From Zygnema cylindricum (Eukaryota > Streptophyta > Zygnematophyceae > Zygnematales > Zygnemataceae): 57,100 nt of DNA. The position numbers and the translations under genes are program-made. This document shows positions 1 through 11,080 of the stretch, piece after piece. Under the pieces are notes generated by a model, which saw nothing but the letters and a program-made list of their open reading frames with translations, was not told where the DNA came from and searched no databases. Numbering within the stretch: position 1 is the stretch's first letter; the number at the start of each line of letters is the position of its first letter. The stretch is taken from positions 64,001 through 121,100 of the forward strand of contig JBBHKE010001336.1 of NCBI GenBank assembly GCA_037447655.1, in the 5' to 3' direction.

Positions 1-142
1 GTAGCCTTCGATACACAACACTAAAAAATGTACCCAACTTAGAGTTATGCATAAATTAGAGATATTTTTTTCTTGGCGAAAGGCCTTGGACACAAACTAG
101 AGTTACCAACACTAATTGTTTCTTTATACTAATTATTTCTTA
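1..142. mobile_element. End of a hAT-type MITE, then a fragment of a CACCGTG-family element
   Basis: Positions 9-23 read CGATACACAACACTA, the same right terminus as the complete hAT-type copies at 10251-11080, 22771-23207 and 41953-42423, so the window opens on the last bases of such an element. The sequence that follows resembles the right half of the element at 41895-42587 and is interrupted at 140-142 by the PIF/Harbinger-like insertion. It resumes after 1288 and ends near 1311 with the TIR motif AGCGATTCACGGTGTAG. No gene is visible. Confidence 0.6.
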
Positions 143-1285
143 GGGTACGTCCCCATGTAGGCGATACTTTGGAAAAGTATTTTGGACTGTAGTGAGGTGT
201 TCCGTACTACTTTGAAAAGCGTCCCTGGAACTTTGGAATGTGACGTGTGTAGATGTGGGTACAACTTGCGACGGTTGGAAACGACTCAGAAACTTACTAT
301 GAATGATGACGTACGCGACAACTACGACGGTTGTAAACGTCTACAATACACGCGGCAATTGCTGACGTCTCAAAAACTGACGACGGATGTACACGTCTAC
401 AATGAAAAATGGTGTCACAACTCCCGCGACATCACGTGACATCGTAATGTTGACCGTGACATTGTAGACATCAGACCACATCAGACCATGAGTGTTACCG
501 CTGTCACACTCCTACCCTGCTACCGCTGTCCAGCTGACTCCTCTCCGCCTGCGTATTTTTACAAAACCAAGAAATTCTACACTTCGCAATTTCTTCCTTT
601 TCCACGCCTGCTTAAAAAATTTAATCTGTTGCGGAGAAAAGGTAATCTGTTGCAGAAAAGCTGCCTGGAAACCTTGTTGCTGAGACGTATTTACGAGTGC
701 TTCATCGCAATTTTTTACCAAAAAAAAAAAAAAACAACAATTTTAAGAGCTTTGCATTGTGTGAGACATGGAGTATGAGGGAGCGTGATGGTGGAAGTGG
801 GAGAGAGTGTTCGGTAGGTGGAGAGCGTACGGTAGAAGGAGAGAAGCTACTCTCTCGCGGATTTCACCTTGATGAAATGTCCGTGAAAGCGAAAGACCCC
901 TGAAAAATAATATCGTACAGGTCGCAAAACAACATTTTTTATTTTTTTTGATCGACCTAAAATTTTCCCACTCGTGTAGCCCGTGCGTGGACCGATTTTC
1001 ATTCGCCATTTGCGCGGTACTTTCTCTGAAATCACCTGGGGAGGTCATTTTTGATAAAGTTTTTTGACTGGCTGGATTCTCTTGCCCGGGGGTCGAAAAA
1101 AGGAAAACGCCAAAATTTGTTAAGATGACGACAAACATGAAGTACATTGAATGTATCGACTTGACGTTTGCTGTACTTTTCAAGACTTGATGTTTTTGTA
1201 CGGCTAAAGTTTTGCTCGTACGGAACTGCGTTTTGGTTGAAAACGACGAAATAAAGTCGATACTTTAACACATGGGGACGTACCC
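143..1285. mobile_element. PIF/Harbinger-like non-autonomous DNA transposon, 1143 bp
   Basis: The ends are perfect 16-bp inverted repeats, GGGTACGTCCCCATGT at the left and its complement at the right. They are flanked on both sides by TTA (140-142 and 1286-1288). A 3-bp TWA target duplication is the hallmark of PIF/Harbinger elements, and a TIR beginning GGG fits. The subterminal CGATACTTT is also inverted near the right end. No transposase motif is recognisable inside; the largest open frames (about 146 codons) lack family features. It was inserted into an older element of the CACCGTG family. Confidence 0.8.
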
Positions 1286-2679
1286 TTACTCTAATAGCGA
1301 TTCACGGTGTAGAGTACAACGTTCACATAAGCTCCCGACAACATTAAATAGATAAATAAATAAAGAAATAAATAAATAAATAATAATAATAATAATGAAA
1401 GTACAACAAAAACCAAGCTGGCCAATACTTTATATTGTGCTTAGTATTGTTGCCACGTCGGTTTTTTTTGCCCCCTTGGAAATTCCTAGATATAATGTGG
1501 CACAAAATGGGTAGGAAATGAAACTGATAATATTTTAAGTTGACTATCATAAAGTATAATCCAAAGTGTACGGAAGATATTATTGCCACGAACCATGTAA
1601 TAACGCTATTACCATATCCGACTCACCAACTATGTTTTCTGTAAAAGCTGACACATTTCCAGATCGTACATGTACGGTCAATGACGCTATTGTCAATTTT
1701 GCGGTGAGATTTCACAAGTACATTACCGTATTGTACTGACAGTACTGTAAGCTGTTTACGCGACAAACTAACCGTTAAAAAAAAAACCCGTACATAGCCA
1801 CATGGGGCCGTACTCTTAGCCACACAATATGACACGTTTACGTTCGCACACGCCAATAAAGACAAAAAAGACAACAGCGTAACATTTCGTGCGTTCAAAA
1901 GAAAACTCGCGGCCGAATAAAGTCACGAATCATAACTAGTGTAGACCCTTTGTCCTTAACCTTTTTCTCTTAGAGCGTTGTTCCATTAGGCGGTCTCAGT
2001 AAACGTCGAAATTTTGTTTACTGAAGCCATTGTTCCATTTTGTCGGGTCAGTAACCGACATTTTCTTTGCGTGGCACACTTTGATTGGTCCACGTAATAG
2101 GTGGATACGATTTTTGTAATCTTTAGAGAATCTCTGACAACAAATCGTGACCACATATTTGTACCAACGAAGGAAGAAAGTGACTCGTAACACGTATTGA
2201 ATAAAATCTGTACGTGCGAAAGAAACTTAAAATTTGTAAAAGCGTACGAAAATGTCAGAATTGTTCGTGGATGGCAACAGAAGCCTGAAACAATATCCTT
2301 GGTCAAAGATTTTCTTGCGGCATCCGGTGGCCTCGCATCCTCCCTGGCGAAAGGCGCATGTCATACGCGACGTGCACCGACCAGGTCGCGCGGTCGTCGT
2401 GGATATTTGTTCACTTTTCCACGAAGCACGATGATATTCGCGCGGTCGTCATGGATATTTGTTCAATTTTCCACGAGGCAGGATGATACTCGTTCACGCG
2501 CTTAAAATTGACCTACTCCGAGCCACTTGTTGCGAAGTGAAAGTGTTAGATGATGGCTTTCTGATTATACATCCGTATTAGATTATGCATTCAACGGTCC
2601 ACGTTTACAACCATAAACATGGAGAATCAAATCCCTCATGCAGGAGGCTTGTTTTTCTAACATTTTATTTTTTTCCGTA
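1286..2679. repeat. Repeat-rich intergenic stretch
   Basis: The stretch from about 1440 to 1790 is closely similar to 8950-9240; both contain GAAGATATTATTGCCACGAA and the block around TTTCCAGATCGTACATGTAC. They are therefore two copies of a dispersed repeat. At 1800-1817 there is a lone sequence, ACATGGGGCCGTACTCTTA, that resembles the right TIR of the 143-1285 element. At 2386-2495 a unit of about 54 bp (GCGGTCGTCNTGGATATTTG...) is present twice in tandem. No coding region is supported. Confidence 0.6.
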
Positions 2680-2684
2680 CGGCA

Positions 2685-3134
2685 TGATAGGGTCGATATA
2701 CACAAAGATAAAAGATAAAATATGATGCGGAAGCTAGAGACAGCAAGAAGAAGACACTCCAGCAAAAGACAAATATATTTCACCGGAAGTTTTCCCATTA
2801 CAAAAGATGATTTTCTCTCAAACGACTAAGTCCTAAATACTCTCTCTCACGAAACAACAAGTACAAGACAATAGCACGTCGTACAAAAGTAAGCGCGCGA
2901 ACCAATCAAAACAGCCAACTACCGAAACTACATAAAGGACGCGGTACTGTACGAAACAAACATACCGCCGTACAATACTAGGGTACCAACGTACTACGCA
3001 CGCAACACTAAAACCAAACATATAAAACTAAACTAATCACGTCACGCCATACAAAGCTTCACGTAAACAATATAAAATATAATATAATACGACGCTCAAC
3101 AAAACTGAGACGTCGCTTCACAAAGAACCTAACA
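2685..3134 (-). repeat. 3' LTR of the Copia element
   Basis: This copy lies downstream of the RNase H region in transcription sense. It begins TGATAGGGTCGATATAC and ends AACCTAACA on the plus strand, matching the 8095-8544 copy base for base except for about 20 substitutions and small indels. The adjoining polypurine tract fixes it as the 3' LTR. Confidence 0.93.
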
Positions 3135-3150
3135 ATCCCCCTCTCTTTGT
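3135..3150 (-). other. Polypurine tract of the Copia element
   Basis: On the minus strand the 16 bases read ACAAAGAGAGGGGGAT and abut the 3' LTR directly. This is the expected primer site for second-strand synthesis. A second purine run lies a few bases upstream. Confidence 0.75.
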
Positions 3151-3185
3151 GAAACCCCCCCTCTTAAACTAAAACAATCCTAGTT

Positions 3186-4725
3186 TAGGTTGTCCACGTA
3201 AAAGTACGTCATAAACCGCCGCCTTAGTCAACATGTCCGCGGCTTCCTCCAAAGTCGACACGTATGTAAATTCTCCTTCGCAACAACCAAATCTCGTACA
3301 AAATGCCACTGGATGCGAATATGTTTTGTTCGCTTGTGAAAGACCGGATTTTTCACAAGCGCCATCGAACTCATGCTGTCAGTAAAGATCTGCAACAACT
3401 AATCAAAACACCCAACTCACCAAGCATCTCCTTGATCCACACAGACGCCTTCGCTGTATGACACGCAGACATATATTCTGATTCTGTGGAACTTAGCGCA
3501 ACTGTAGGTTGGAGTCGCGAACTCCAAGATACTGCCGCGCCGCCCAAAATGAATGCGTACCCTGACGTGGATTTTCCATTGTCGAAATCTCCACCCCAAT
3601 ATGCGTCGCAATAACCGATACAATGCAAAGTGTCCCTTTTGGACGCATACACCAAGCCAAAGTTGATCGTACTAGCCAAAAAGCGAAATATCCGTTTCAC
3701 TGCCTCCCAATGATTCTTTTTTGGAGCGTTGCAATAGCGATTCTTTTTTGGAGCGTTGCAATAGCGACTGACAACTGACACCGCCGCCGCAATATCCGGA
3801 CGCGTGCCTACACTCAAATACATTAAACTACCAACTGCTTCACGATATGGTACTGAGACATTTTCTTCCTCTTCGTACTTTTTGTACTGTACTTTTGGAT
3901 CTGATGGCGTCGAGACAGATTTCGCGGCAATCATACCAAATCTTGTCAAGACCTCTCTACAGTACTGAGCTTGACTTAATTTAATTACATTCACGCTGGA
4001 CCTTATGACTTCTATCCCCAAGATGTACCTTACTTCTCCAAGATCTGTAACTTTAAAATGTATACTTAGGTACTCTTTTAACTTATTAATTACAGACAAC
4101 GTGTCACTAATCATTAGGAAGTCATCGACATACACAGAAAAAATAATTTGGTCCTTTCCCTCTCCTTTCACGTAAAATCCGGAATCCGATATTGTACGAA
4201 CAAAACCATAGTTAGTAAGTACCTTATGAAGACGAAGGTACCAAGTCCTCGGCGCTTGTTTTAATCCGTACAAGGATTTTCGCAGCCGCCATTGTTTTCC
4301 TCCCTTTGAAGGCACACCCTCGGGCACCTTCATGTAAACCTCCTCTTCTAGCTCTCCGTTTAAAAAGGCCGTTTCTACATCTATTTGATGTATATGCTTC
4401 TTCCCTGCAGTCGCAATAGCAATTATCATTCTCAAAGAATCAAATTTAACAACCGGTGCATAAGTTTCCGAATAATCAACCCCCTCTATTTGTTGAAAGC
4501 CTTTACACACCAATCTAGCCTTATATTTTATTATCTCCCCCGTAGCACCAGTTTTTGTTTTAAATATCCATTTAGCATCAATCGCCTTCTTCCCCTCCGT
4601 AAACTCACCTCAAAAGTTTTATTATCAATAATGGATTTTAATTCCTTCTCCCACGCCGGTTTCCACTTATCCTCCCAATCCATAGAACTTCGTGCCTCGG
4701 CGTAAGATTGGGGATCGCCGGGCAA
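3186..4725 (-). pseudogene. Copia reverse transcriptase and RNase H region, frameshifted
   Basis: The long frame 4513-3371 contains the Copia RT core: ETAYAPVVKFDSLR near its start, LYGLKQAPR, and the catalytic YVDDFLM. It is followed by the RNase H signature GYCDAYWGGD and ALSSTESEYMSACHTAKASVW. The N-terminal edge (4725-4531) is in another frame, with a shift near 4600. The C-terminal end is also shifted: after about 3405 the family sequence (TDSMSSMALVKNP, HIRIQWHFVRD) continues in a different frame as far as about 3200. A 27-bp in-frame tandem duplication repeats RYCNAPKKN (about 3715-3770). This copy is not translatable as a whole. Confidence 0.9.
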
Positions 4726-4743
4726 TTTTTCGTTTAATGATTG

Positions 4744-6595
4744 CTACAAAATAAATGCCTCCTCCGAGGCCGCCGAAATAAAATAATTGGAATTTTTGAT
4801 ATTTCCACCTTTACGATCAAATGATAGCCGATCCGGTTTCTTCCCCTTTGTCTCACGTTGACTCCTTCTCAATGGGATGTTGTTTTCCTTTTTATTTGCG
4901 GATTTTTCGATTTCGGTTTCTTCGTCGTGGAAAGAAGCACTCGGAGATTTAGAACTTATAGATTGGTGAGTGTCCGAAGACATTCGAGATTTTTCACTTC
5001 AAATCCCGTCAAAATTAATTAATTCCGGATGAGTTTCGGAATTAGCTTTCCCCCTCTTAATATTAACGATCGGATCCGCCTCATTGTCGGAATCCAAATC
5101 ATCAAGATGAGGAAAAGAGAGAGTCTCATTCATTTCAAGAAAATCATGATTAGTAGAGAATTTTTCGGAACGAGAAATATCAATTTTGAGATCCTCATGG
5201 AAATTCACATTACGACTCTCTTCAATGACGTGCCGAATCGGATCATAAACCCGGTATAAGCTCCCTTTGGAGCTATACCCCACAAAAATTCCCGACCGAC
5301 TACAAAAAGAAAATTTACCTTGCGTTTGACCGATTCGATGTACACCGTCGCACGGCATCCCCAAATTCGTAAATGATGTAACGAGGGCTTTCGACCATAC
5401 CATAACTCGTGAGGAGTCTTATTGCCCGAAATGGAGGTAAGTCGACGATTACAAATATAATTAGCCGTTAAGATTGCATCTCCCCATAGATACTCCTTCC
5501 TTCCTGATCCGTGAATCATCGAGCGCACCATTTCTTGAAGTGTGCGATTTTTGCGCTCGGCGATTCCATTCGATTCCGGTGAGTAAGATGCCGTAAATTC
5601 TTGGCGGATCCCCCATTTCTTACAATACGGATCAAATGCCTTGAGCTCCCCGCCATTATCAGATCGAACCGCCTTTAATTTCCGCTCGCATTGCCGTTCG
5701 GCCATAACGTGCCACTCCTCAAATTTAGCGGATGCATCGGATATGTTTTTTAGGAGATAAACCCATGTAAATCTTGAATAATCGTCGACAATAACCATTA
5801 TATATTTGTTTCCCCCCAAGCTCTCAGGCTTGACATCACCACAAAGATCCACGTGTACTTTTTCAAGTGGATGTGTCGCTCGAAAATTTGTGTCCTTAGT
5901 GGGATGTGATTTTCGGATTTGACGACCTTGACTACAACCGGTGCAGCCGTTGACTTTTTCACCTGACGTCAGATCTAAGCCGCGCGTGCAACCGGCTTTT
6001 ATCATACGTTTTAAATTCTGTTCTGACGTATGACACATGCGATGGTGCCATAGCGTCAGATCTCCCTTGATTTCGGCGATCTGACTTATGATGCCGTAAT
6101 CATTACATTTGGATTTCGGTCGCCTCCACAAAAGACGACTATGAAATGGGTTAGATACTTCGCCCTCACCGATTGTGACTCCATCACATCGTACGATTTT
6201 GATTGTCGAGTCACCGAATGCGTACATGCTCGCGCCAGAACTCTCGATTTGGGGTACGGTCAAAAGATTTGCTGAGCCGCCCGGAATATAGAGTACATTT
6301 AATAGCTGGATCTCATGGGTTCGCTCCGATCCATTTGGATCTAGCGAAATCAAGTCAAGTCGTACAGTTCCAACTGTACCAATAGAAATGACTTGACCAC
6401 TTGCGACTGTGATATTTTTAGGTACAGTTAAAGCGCGCATTTCGTCGAAAAGCGTGCCGTCTGTACATACGTGATGCGAAGCGCCGGAGTCAACGATCCA
6501 CTCCTTGTCGTTTTGCGCTTCGAAAGACGTCGTGTCGTTTGTGATATTTAGCGTGGAGAATATAGTCGGTCCTTCGTCTCTCTCGTCATTTTCCC
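4744..6595 (-). pseudogene. Copia protease and integrase region, frameshifted
   Basis: Read on the minus strand from about 6600, the frame contains the aspartic protease motif VDSGASHHV (about 6490-6465). Next comes the gag-pre-integrase zinc finger, with HHRMCH followed by GCTGC. The integrase triad follows: D in HVDLCGDV, D in RSDNGGE, and E in NGIAERKNRT. The frame 6440-5205 breaks near 5300-5340; the following segment (IFVGYSSKGSLYRVYD) continues at 5403-4999 in another frame. A further fragment at 4983-4744 (LRRSQRETKGKKPDR) ends in a stop before the RT region. Confidence 0.9.
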
Positions 6596-8036
6596 CTACG
6601 AAGTGTCCATGGCCATCGAATCGGCCGCCACGTCCGCCGCGCCCCCCCTATCAAATCGACCACCGCCACGTCCACCAAATCTGCCGTTTCCGCCGCCGCG
6701 ACCGCCGCGGCCGCCGCCAACGTCGGATCTCGCGTAACATTGGGGACTAATATGTCCCCATTTCCCGCAATAGTGGCATTGTTTTTCCTTGTCCGGGCAA
6801 GAGGAGGACATATGACCAGATTTATTGCATCGAAAACAAGTAATAGTAGATTGATCTTGGAACGAGGATTGGCTGGGGAAATTTCCCCTCCTTTCGGTGC
6901 TTCTTCCCCTTCCCCTCGATCCGCCTCCTCTTCCCCTTCCCCCTCTTCCCCCACGAAGAAAATGTAGATCCGTGGGTTCTTTGGAGGATGCGTTCAGAGA
7001 TCCACCTGAGGCCGAAGCTTTAGGAGGAACTCCGCGATTTCTCTCGGTGGTTTTGAGATAATTCACGATGAATTCGTAGCTCGGATTTTTTTGTGCCCAA
7101 AGAATCTCCTTGAGATAAGTGAGATTGTCGGGTAAGGCGTTGATGAGGCCGATCACTTTGTCCTCCTTGATAATAATCCGACCGTTATTCGAGAGTTGCT
7201 CCACAATAATGTTGTATCGCTTGATCGCATCATCGATCGATTCATTAGACTTTATCTTAAATTGGATAAAATCCGTGTAGGCATATTGCCCCTTGTTTTG
7301 GAGCCCCTTCTCAAATTGGCATTCGAGCGCCTTCCAACACTCATGCGCCGTTATCTCGGGTAAGGAAATATTCATGCACCGAAGCGGTGCAAGATTGCAT
7401 GAGGCCGGTGATCGGCGCAAGATTTTTCTTCTTCCAAAGGCGGCGAGCCTTTGGATCGTCAATCAACATCTTTTCTTCTCCATTCACGATCTTCCAAAGG
7501 TGACGGAGAATGAGTTGCGCCTTGATATATTTCTTCCATATTTGGTAGTTAGATCCGTTAAAGAGAACGATCTTCCCCGGCATAGAAGGGATCGGTAACT
7601 CGTCATCGGATTCATATTCAAGATCCGAGTCGTTCTCGATCACAAACTTCCCCTTTCGGAGAGCCTCCCTCAAAATATCGTCATCCTCGACCCCTCCATC
7701 CGAAGCCACTTCAAAAGTATTCAAGATCGGATCCTCCTCCTCCACTTTAAACTTCCCCTTTCGATTGGCATCCGTGATCCGTTGATCTACTAGAGTAAGA
7801 AAGCTGTCAAACAACTCATTGAGACGATCTTCGGTCAACACCACCCCTTCTTGTTTCTCTTTCTCCTCTTTTGGAAGTGGGTGAGAGGGAGAGCCCTTTT
7901 CATATGCCGTCTCTCCTCCGAAGCCGAAATCTTTCACACTTTGATCTGGAGATGAATCGGCCAGATCCGGTAGATCCGGATTAGGAGCCGCAATAGGAGA
8001 AGGTGTGGATGAGGACTTCTTCTTCTTTCCCCCCAT
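6596..8036 (-). pseudogene. Copia gag with two CCHC zinc knuckles, frameshifted
   Basis: The likely start is MGGKKKKSS at 8036; the frame opens further upstream but that lies inside the LTR. LFNGSNYQIWKKYIKAQL is the UBN2/DUF4219-type capsid entry motif. Between about 7462 and 7341 the reading frame changes. The second frame carries CFRCNKSGHMSSSC and CHYCGKWGHISPQC, two CX2CX4HX4C nucleic-acid-binding knuckles embedded in RGG-rich sequence. A 7-G run near 6645 appears one G short: with eight Gs, gag would read into the protease frame. Sequencing error cannot be separated from true decay here. Confidence 0.88.
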
Positions 8037-8080
8037 GGCGGCAAGACTTGCCACCTTGGATCTCTTAAAGGAGCAAACTA

Positions 8081-8092
8081 GCTCCGATACCA
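8081..8092 (-). other. Primer binding site for initiator tRNA-Met
   Basis: Two bases inside the 5' LTR the minus strand reads TGGTATCGGAGC. This matches the common plant retrotransposon primer site TGGTATCAGAGC, complementary to the 3' end of initiator tRNA-Met, with one mismatch. Confidence 0.85.
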
Positions 8093-8094
8093 CT

Positions 8095-8544
8095 TGATAG
8101 GATCGATATACACAAAGATAAAAGATAGAGTATGATGCGGAAGCTAGAGACAGCAAGAAGAAGACACTCCAGCAAAAGACAAATATATTTCACCGGAAGT
8201 TTTCCCCTTACAAAAGATGATTTTTTCTCAGACGACTAAGTCCTAAATACTCTCTCTCACGAAACAACAAGTACAGGACAATAGCACGTCATACAAAGTA
8301 CGCGCGCGAACCAATCAAAACAAATAACTACCGAAACTACATAAAGTACGCGGTACCGTACGAAACAAACATACCGCCGTACAATACTAGGGTACCAACG
8401 TACTACGCACGCAACACCAAAACCAAACATATAAAACTAAACTAATCATGCCACGCCAAACAAAGCTTCACGTAAACTATATAAAAATATAATATAATAC
8501 GACGCTCAACAAAACTGAGACGTCGCTTCACAAAGAACCTAACA
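8095..8544 (-). repeat. 5' LTR of the Copia element
   Basis: It is the second 450-bp repeat, upstream of the primer site and gag in transcription sense. It is flanked outside by the CGGCA target duplication (8545-8549). It should hold the promoter and transcription start, but I did not identify a convincing TATA box. Confidence 0.92.
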
Positions 8545-8724
8545 CGGCATTGTACGAAAACGTACGGCTTTTAGTATACAACTTCATTTTCCCCCTAATG
8601 GAACCTTACCCTTATTACAAGCCAGGTACAGAGGCAGCAATCATCAACAAAAAGCCCAATCAGAGAGGGCTGAAACACGTGCGGAATCCAAAGGAGGCAA
8701 ATAGTCAAATGCTATGTTGTATTG

Positions 8725-8944
8725 TACACCGCCAATCGCTATTAGCGTGTAGGTTTGATTAGCGTATACTATTATTTAGCGTGGTGTACGCTAATTGGGA
8801 ATTTGGAAATTTTGGAAGAAATAGATTACTCTATTTAGGAATTAGGGCTTTTTTAAATAGTGTGGATAATTCTATTTGAGAATAAAAACAAAAAAAAGCG
8901 GGACGGGATTAGCGTACACAACGCTAATAGCGATTGGCGGTGTA
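8725..8944. mobile_element. Small fold-back MITE, 220 bp
   Basis: The left end, TACACCGCCAATCGCTATTAG, is the inverted complement of the right end, CTAATAGCGATTGGCGGTGTA. The termini are related to the CACCGTG family found elsewhere in the window. The AT-rich interior has no coding capacity. Confidence 0.65.
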
Positions 8945-10250
8945 GTGTGCTGAGCATTGTTGCGGTTCTTTTTGGTCCTTGGAAATTCGTATATGTGATG
9001 GGCACAAAACGGGTAGGTTATGAAACTAATAATATTTTAAGCTGACTATGATAAAATATAATCCAAATCGTACGGAAGATATTATTGCCACGAACCACAT
9101 ACTTACGGCTTTACCGTATCTGCTGACGCGTTTCCAGATCGTACATGTACGGTCAATTAGGCCATTGTCAATAATTTCACAAGTACAGTACTGTACTGGA
9201 GTTGTTTACGCAGCAAACTAACCGTTTAAAAAAAAAAAAAAAAAAAAAAGTAAAAAACCCACTGTCCAAAGAAAAGGATATCATCGTGGACCAATGAACG
9301 TACACAAGTATTGTCCCTCACCCGGTTTTGAGGTACAGATTTGTAAGGTTGTACGGTTCCTAGCCGTACCAAACGAGACAGCGATACCTTCAACATCGTA
9401 GGACTTTAGACGGCTTACTCTCTAAATTTGCGGCTGTTTAGACGGTTAAACACCACACCGTTAATCGTTATTAACGTTATGCACTCTATGTCGGCGCCCC
9501 CAAATTTTGACCTCGAAACCTGAAATAGAATTAATGTCACTAATTTTTCTTTGACGTTAATTACGGTTCTTGTAAATTAGCGTTAACAATTATGATGTAC
9601 GCATTTCCTGAATAGTGTGGTGTACGGAAGGTGTTTGTTCGTACAGCAATGTACTTTGCTACTGGAAACACTATGAAAAATGTAATTAACTTATGTCGGT
9701 TGCATACAGAACTGCGCTTAGAATAAACGGTTTTGTACCCGTACCTGTTTTAGTGTACAAGTATGAACGGCGTATTAATTATTAACCTGGAGACCCAAAT
9801 TATAATTATGGATTAGTTATAGTAAAAGGACGCGACGTTGTACGGATTGTAAGATTTTGTACTTATACCTATTTTACTGTATATATAATTACGGCAGATC
9901 CGGTGTACCTAAATCAGCGTTATGGATCAGTTAGAATTAGACCTTTTTTTTTAAATGTTGCAAAACTCAAATTAGCATTAATAACACTAATTAATCATTA
10001 ACACTAATAATTTCTAAATGCTAATAAAGATTCACGGTGTAATGTAAATTTAACCTTTCTGGCAAGTATTTATAATTGCGTGGCATGATATGAGGTAAGA
10101 AAAAGATTTCTTATGGTTAAAAGTGCACGTCAGAAAGTACAGTAGGGGTCAAGCAAAACAAACTCTGAGAGAAAATCCTCCACTTTTAAAATAGTTTGGA
10201 GCGCTGCAGACAAAAAATTAAAAGAAATCAGATACTTCATTCTTAGTTAG
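8945..10250. repeat. Repeat-rich intergenic stretch
   Basis: 8950-9240 is the second copy of the dispersed repeat at 1440-1790. A run of about 20 A residues follows near 9228-9249. The remainder is AT-rich and full of GTAC-containing words. Fragments ending in TAATAGCGATTCACGGTG-like motifs near 10020-10045 are probable pieces of CACCGTG-family elements. I see no gene. Confidence 0.5.
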
Positions 10251-11080
10251 TAGTGTTGGGTATCGGGTAAATTCATATTGCGATAATTTTGATTTTAAAT
10301 ATATTGAATATCGATCGAGCAGAATTCTCGATATATCGTACCGAGACCAACATGATTATCGCGATATATTACGCGATATATAGTATTTTAAAATTTTATA
10401 TTTTATATTTTTATATAATATGATATTTTAGCGAAAAAGACATATTGTCTGATACGCCACGTACGAGGTGATTTTCGTTCCGTGACTTAAAGGTAGACGC
10501 CGGAAAATGTAACCGACAAAAAAGTACTAATTCTGTAATTCATATAATTACTTATTTGGGGTATGGTTACATCAAGTGGTCTCTGTAATAGTACGGACAA
10601 CCAAATTTATGTATTACAGAGGCCTCGGTTACATCGCGTAACGTCTCTAACCAAGTTTTTACATACGTGTTTTGATTTTTGTGGTTCCTTGTAAGTTGAC
10701 GATCAAATCCCTAAAATCGTCAAATATTTGAAAACCGACCATTTTCGTATGGAAATCCGTACTTGTGAATTATGTATGTGTGCTCCGCAAGTGTACCGCG
10801 TCAATGTACCTCAAATATCTCCTTCACTCTGTTGACTTTCAAGGAAAAACCGTATTTCTTTTCGGCAAAGATTTTACGGTCACTTTGTCCGTAGGCACGA
10901 GACGTCGGTGACCTGTGATTTTTTTTTTCTTTTTTTATATGCTTCGATATATTGGCGATTTATTGACAATGCGTCGCAATATTTTCATTTTTATTATATC
11001 AAAGCGATACATCGATTATCGGGTACTTAAAATTCGATATATATCGAATATTGGAAAATGGTCCTCGATACCCAACACTA
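10251..11080. mobile_element. hAT-type MITE, 830 bp
   Basis: The left terminus TAGTGTTGGGTATCGGG is the inverted complement of the right terminus near CCTCGATACCCAACACTA. The flanks TTAGTTAG (10243-10250) and CTAGTTAG (11081-11088) match at 7 of 8 bases, as expected for an aged 8-bp hAT target duplication. The interior is rich in CGATATAT palindromes and encodes no recognisable transposase. Confidence 0.8.

Larger units (their letters stand above)
2685..8544 (-). mobile_element. Ty1/copia LTR retrotransposon, structurally complete but coding-defective
   Basis: Two 450-bp LTRs (2685-3134 and 8095-8544), each starting TG and ending CA, bracket 5 kb of coding remnants on the minus strand. The 5-bp sequence CGGCA flanks the element at 2680-2684 and 8545-8549 as a target duplication. 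Internal order is primer binding site, gag, protease, integrase, reverse transcriptase, RNase H, polypurine tract. Integrase before RT defines the Copia superfamily. By eye the LTRs differ at about 20 sites (about 95% identity), so the insertion is not recent. Several frameshifts and stops make autonomous activity unlikely. Confidence 0.95.

Noticed and set aside
743-1183. 146-codon minus-strand frame in the Harbinger-like element
   Set aside because: No transposase or other domain can be seen, and the frame is within chance length for this composition.
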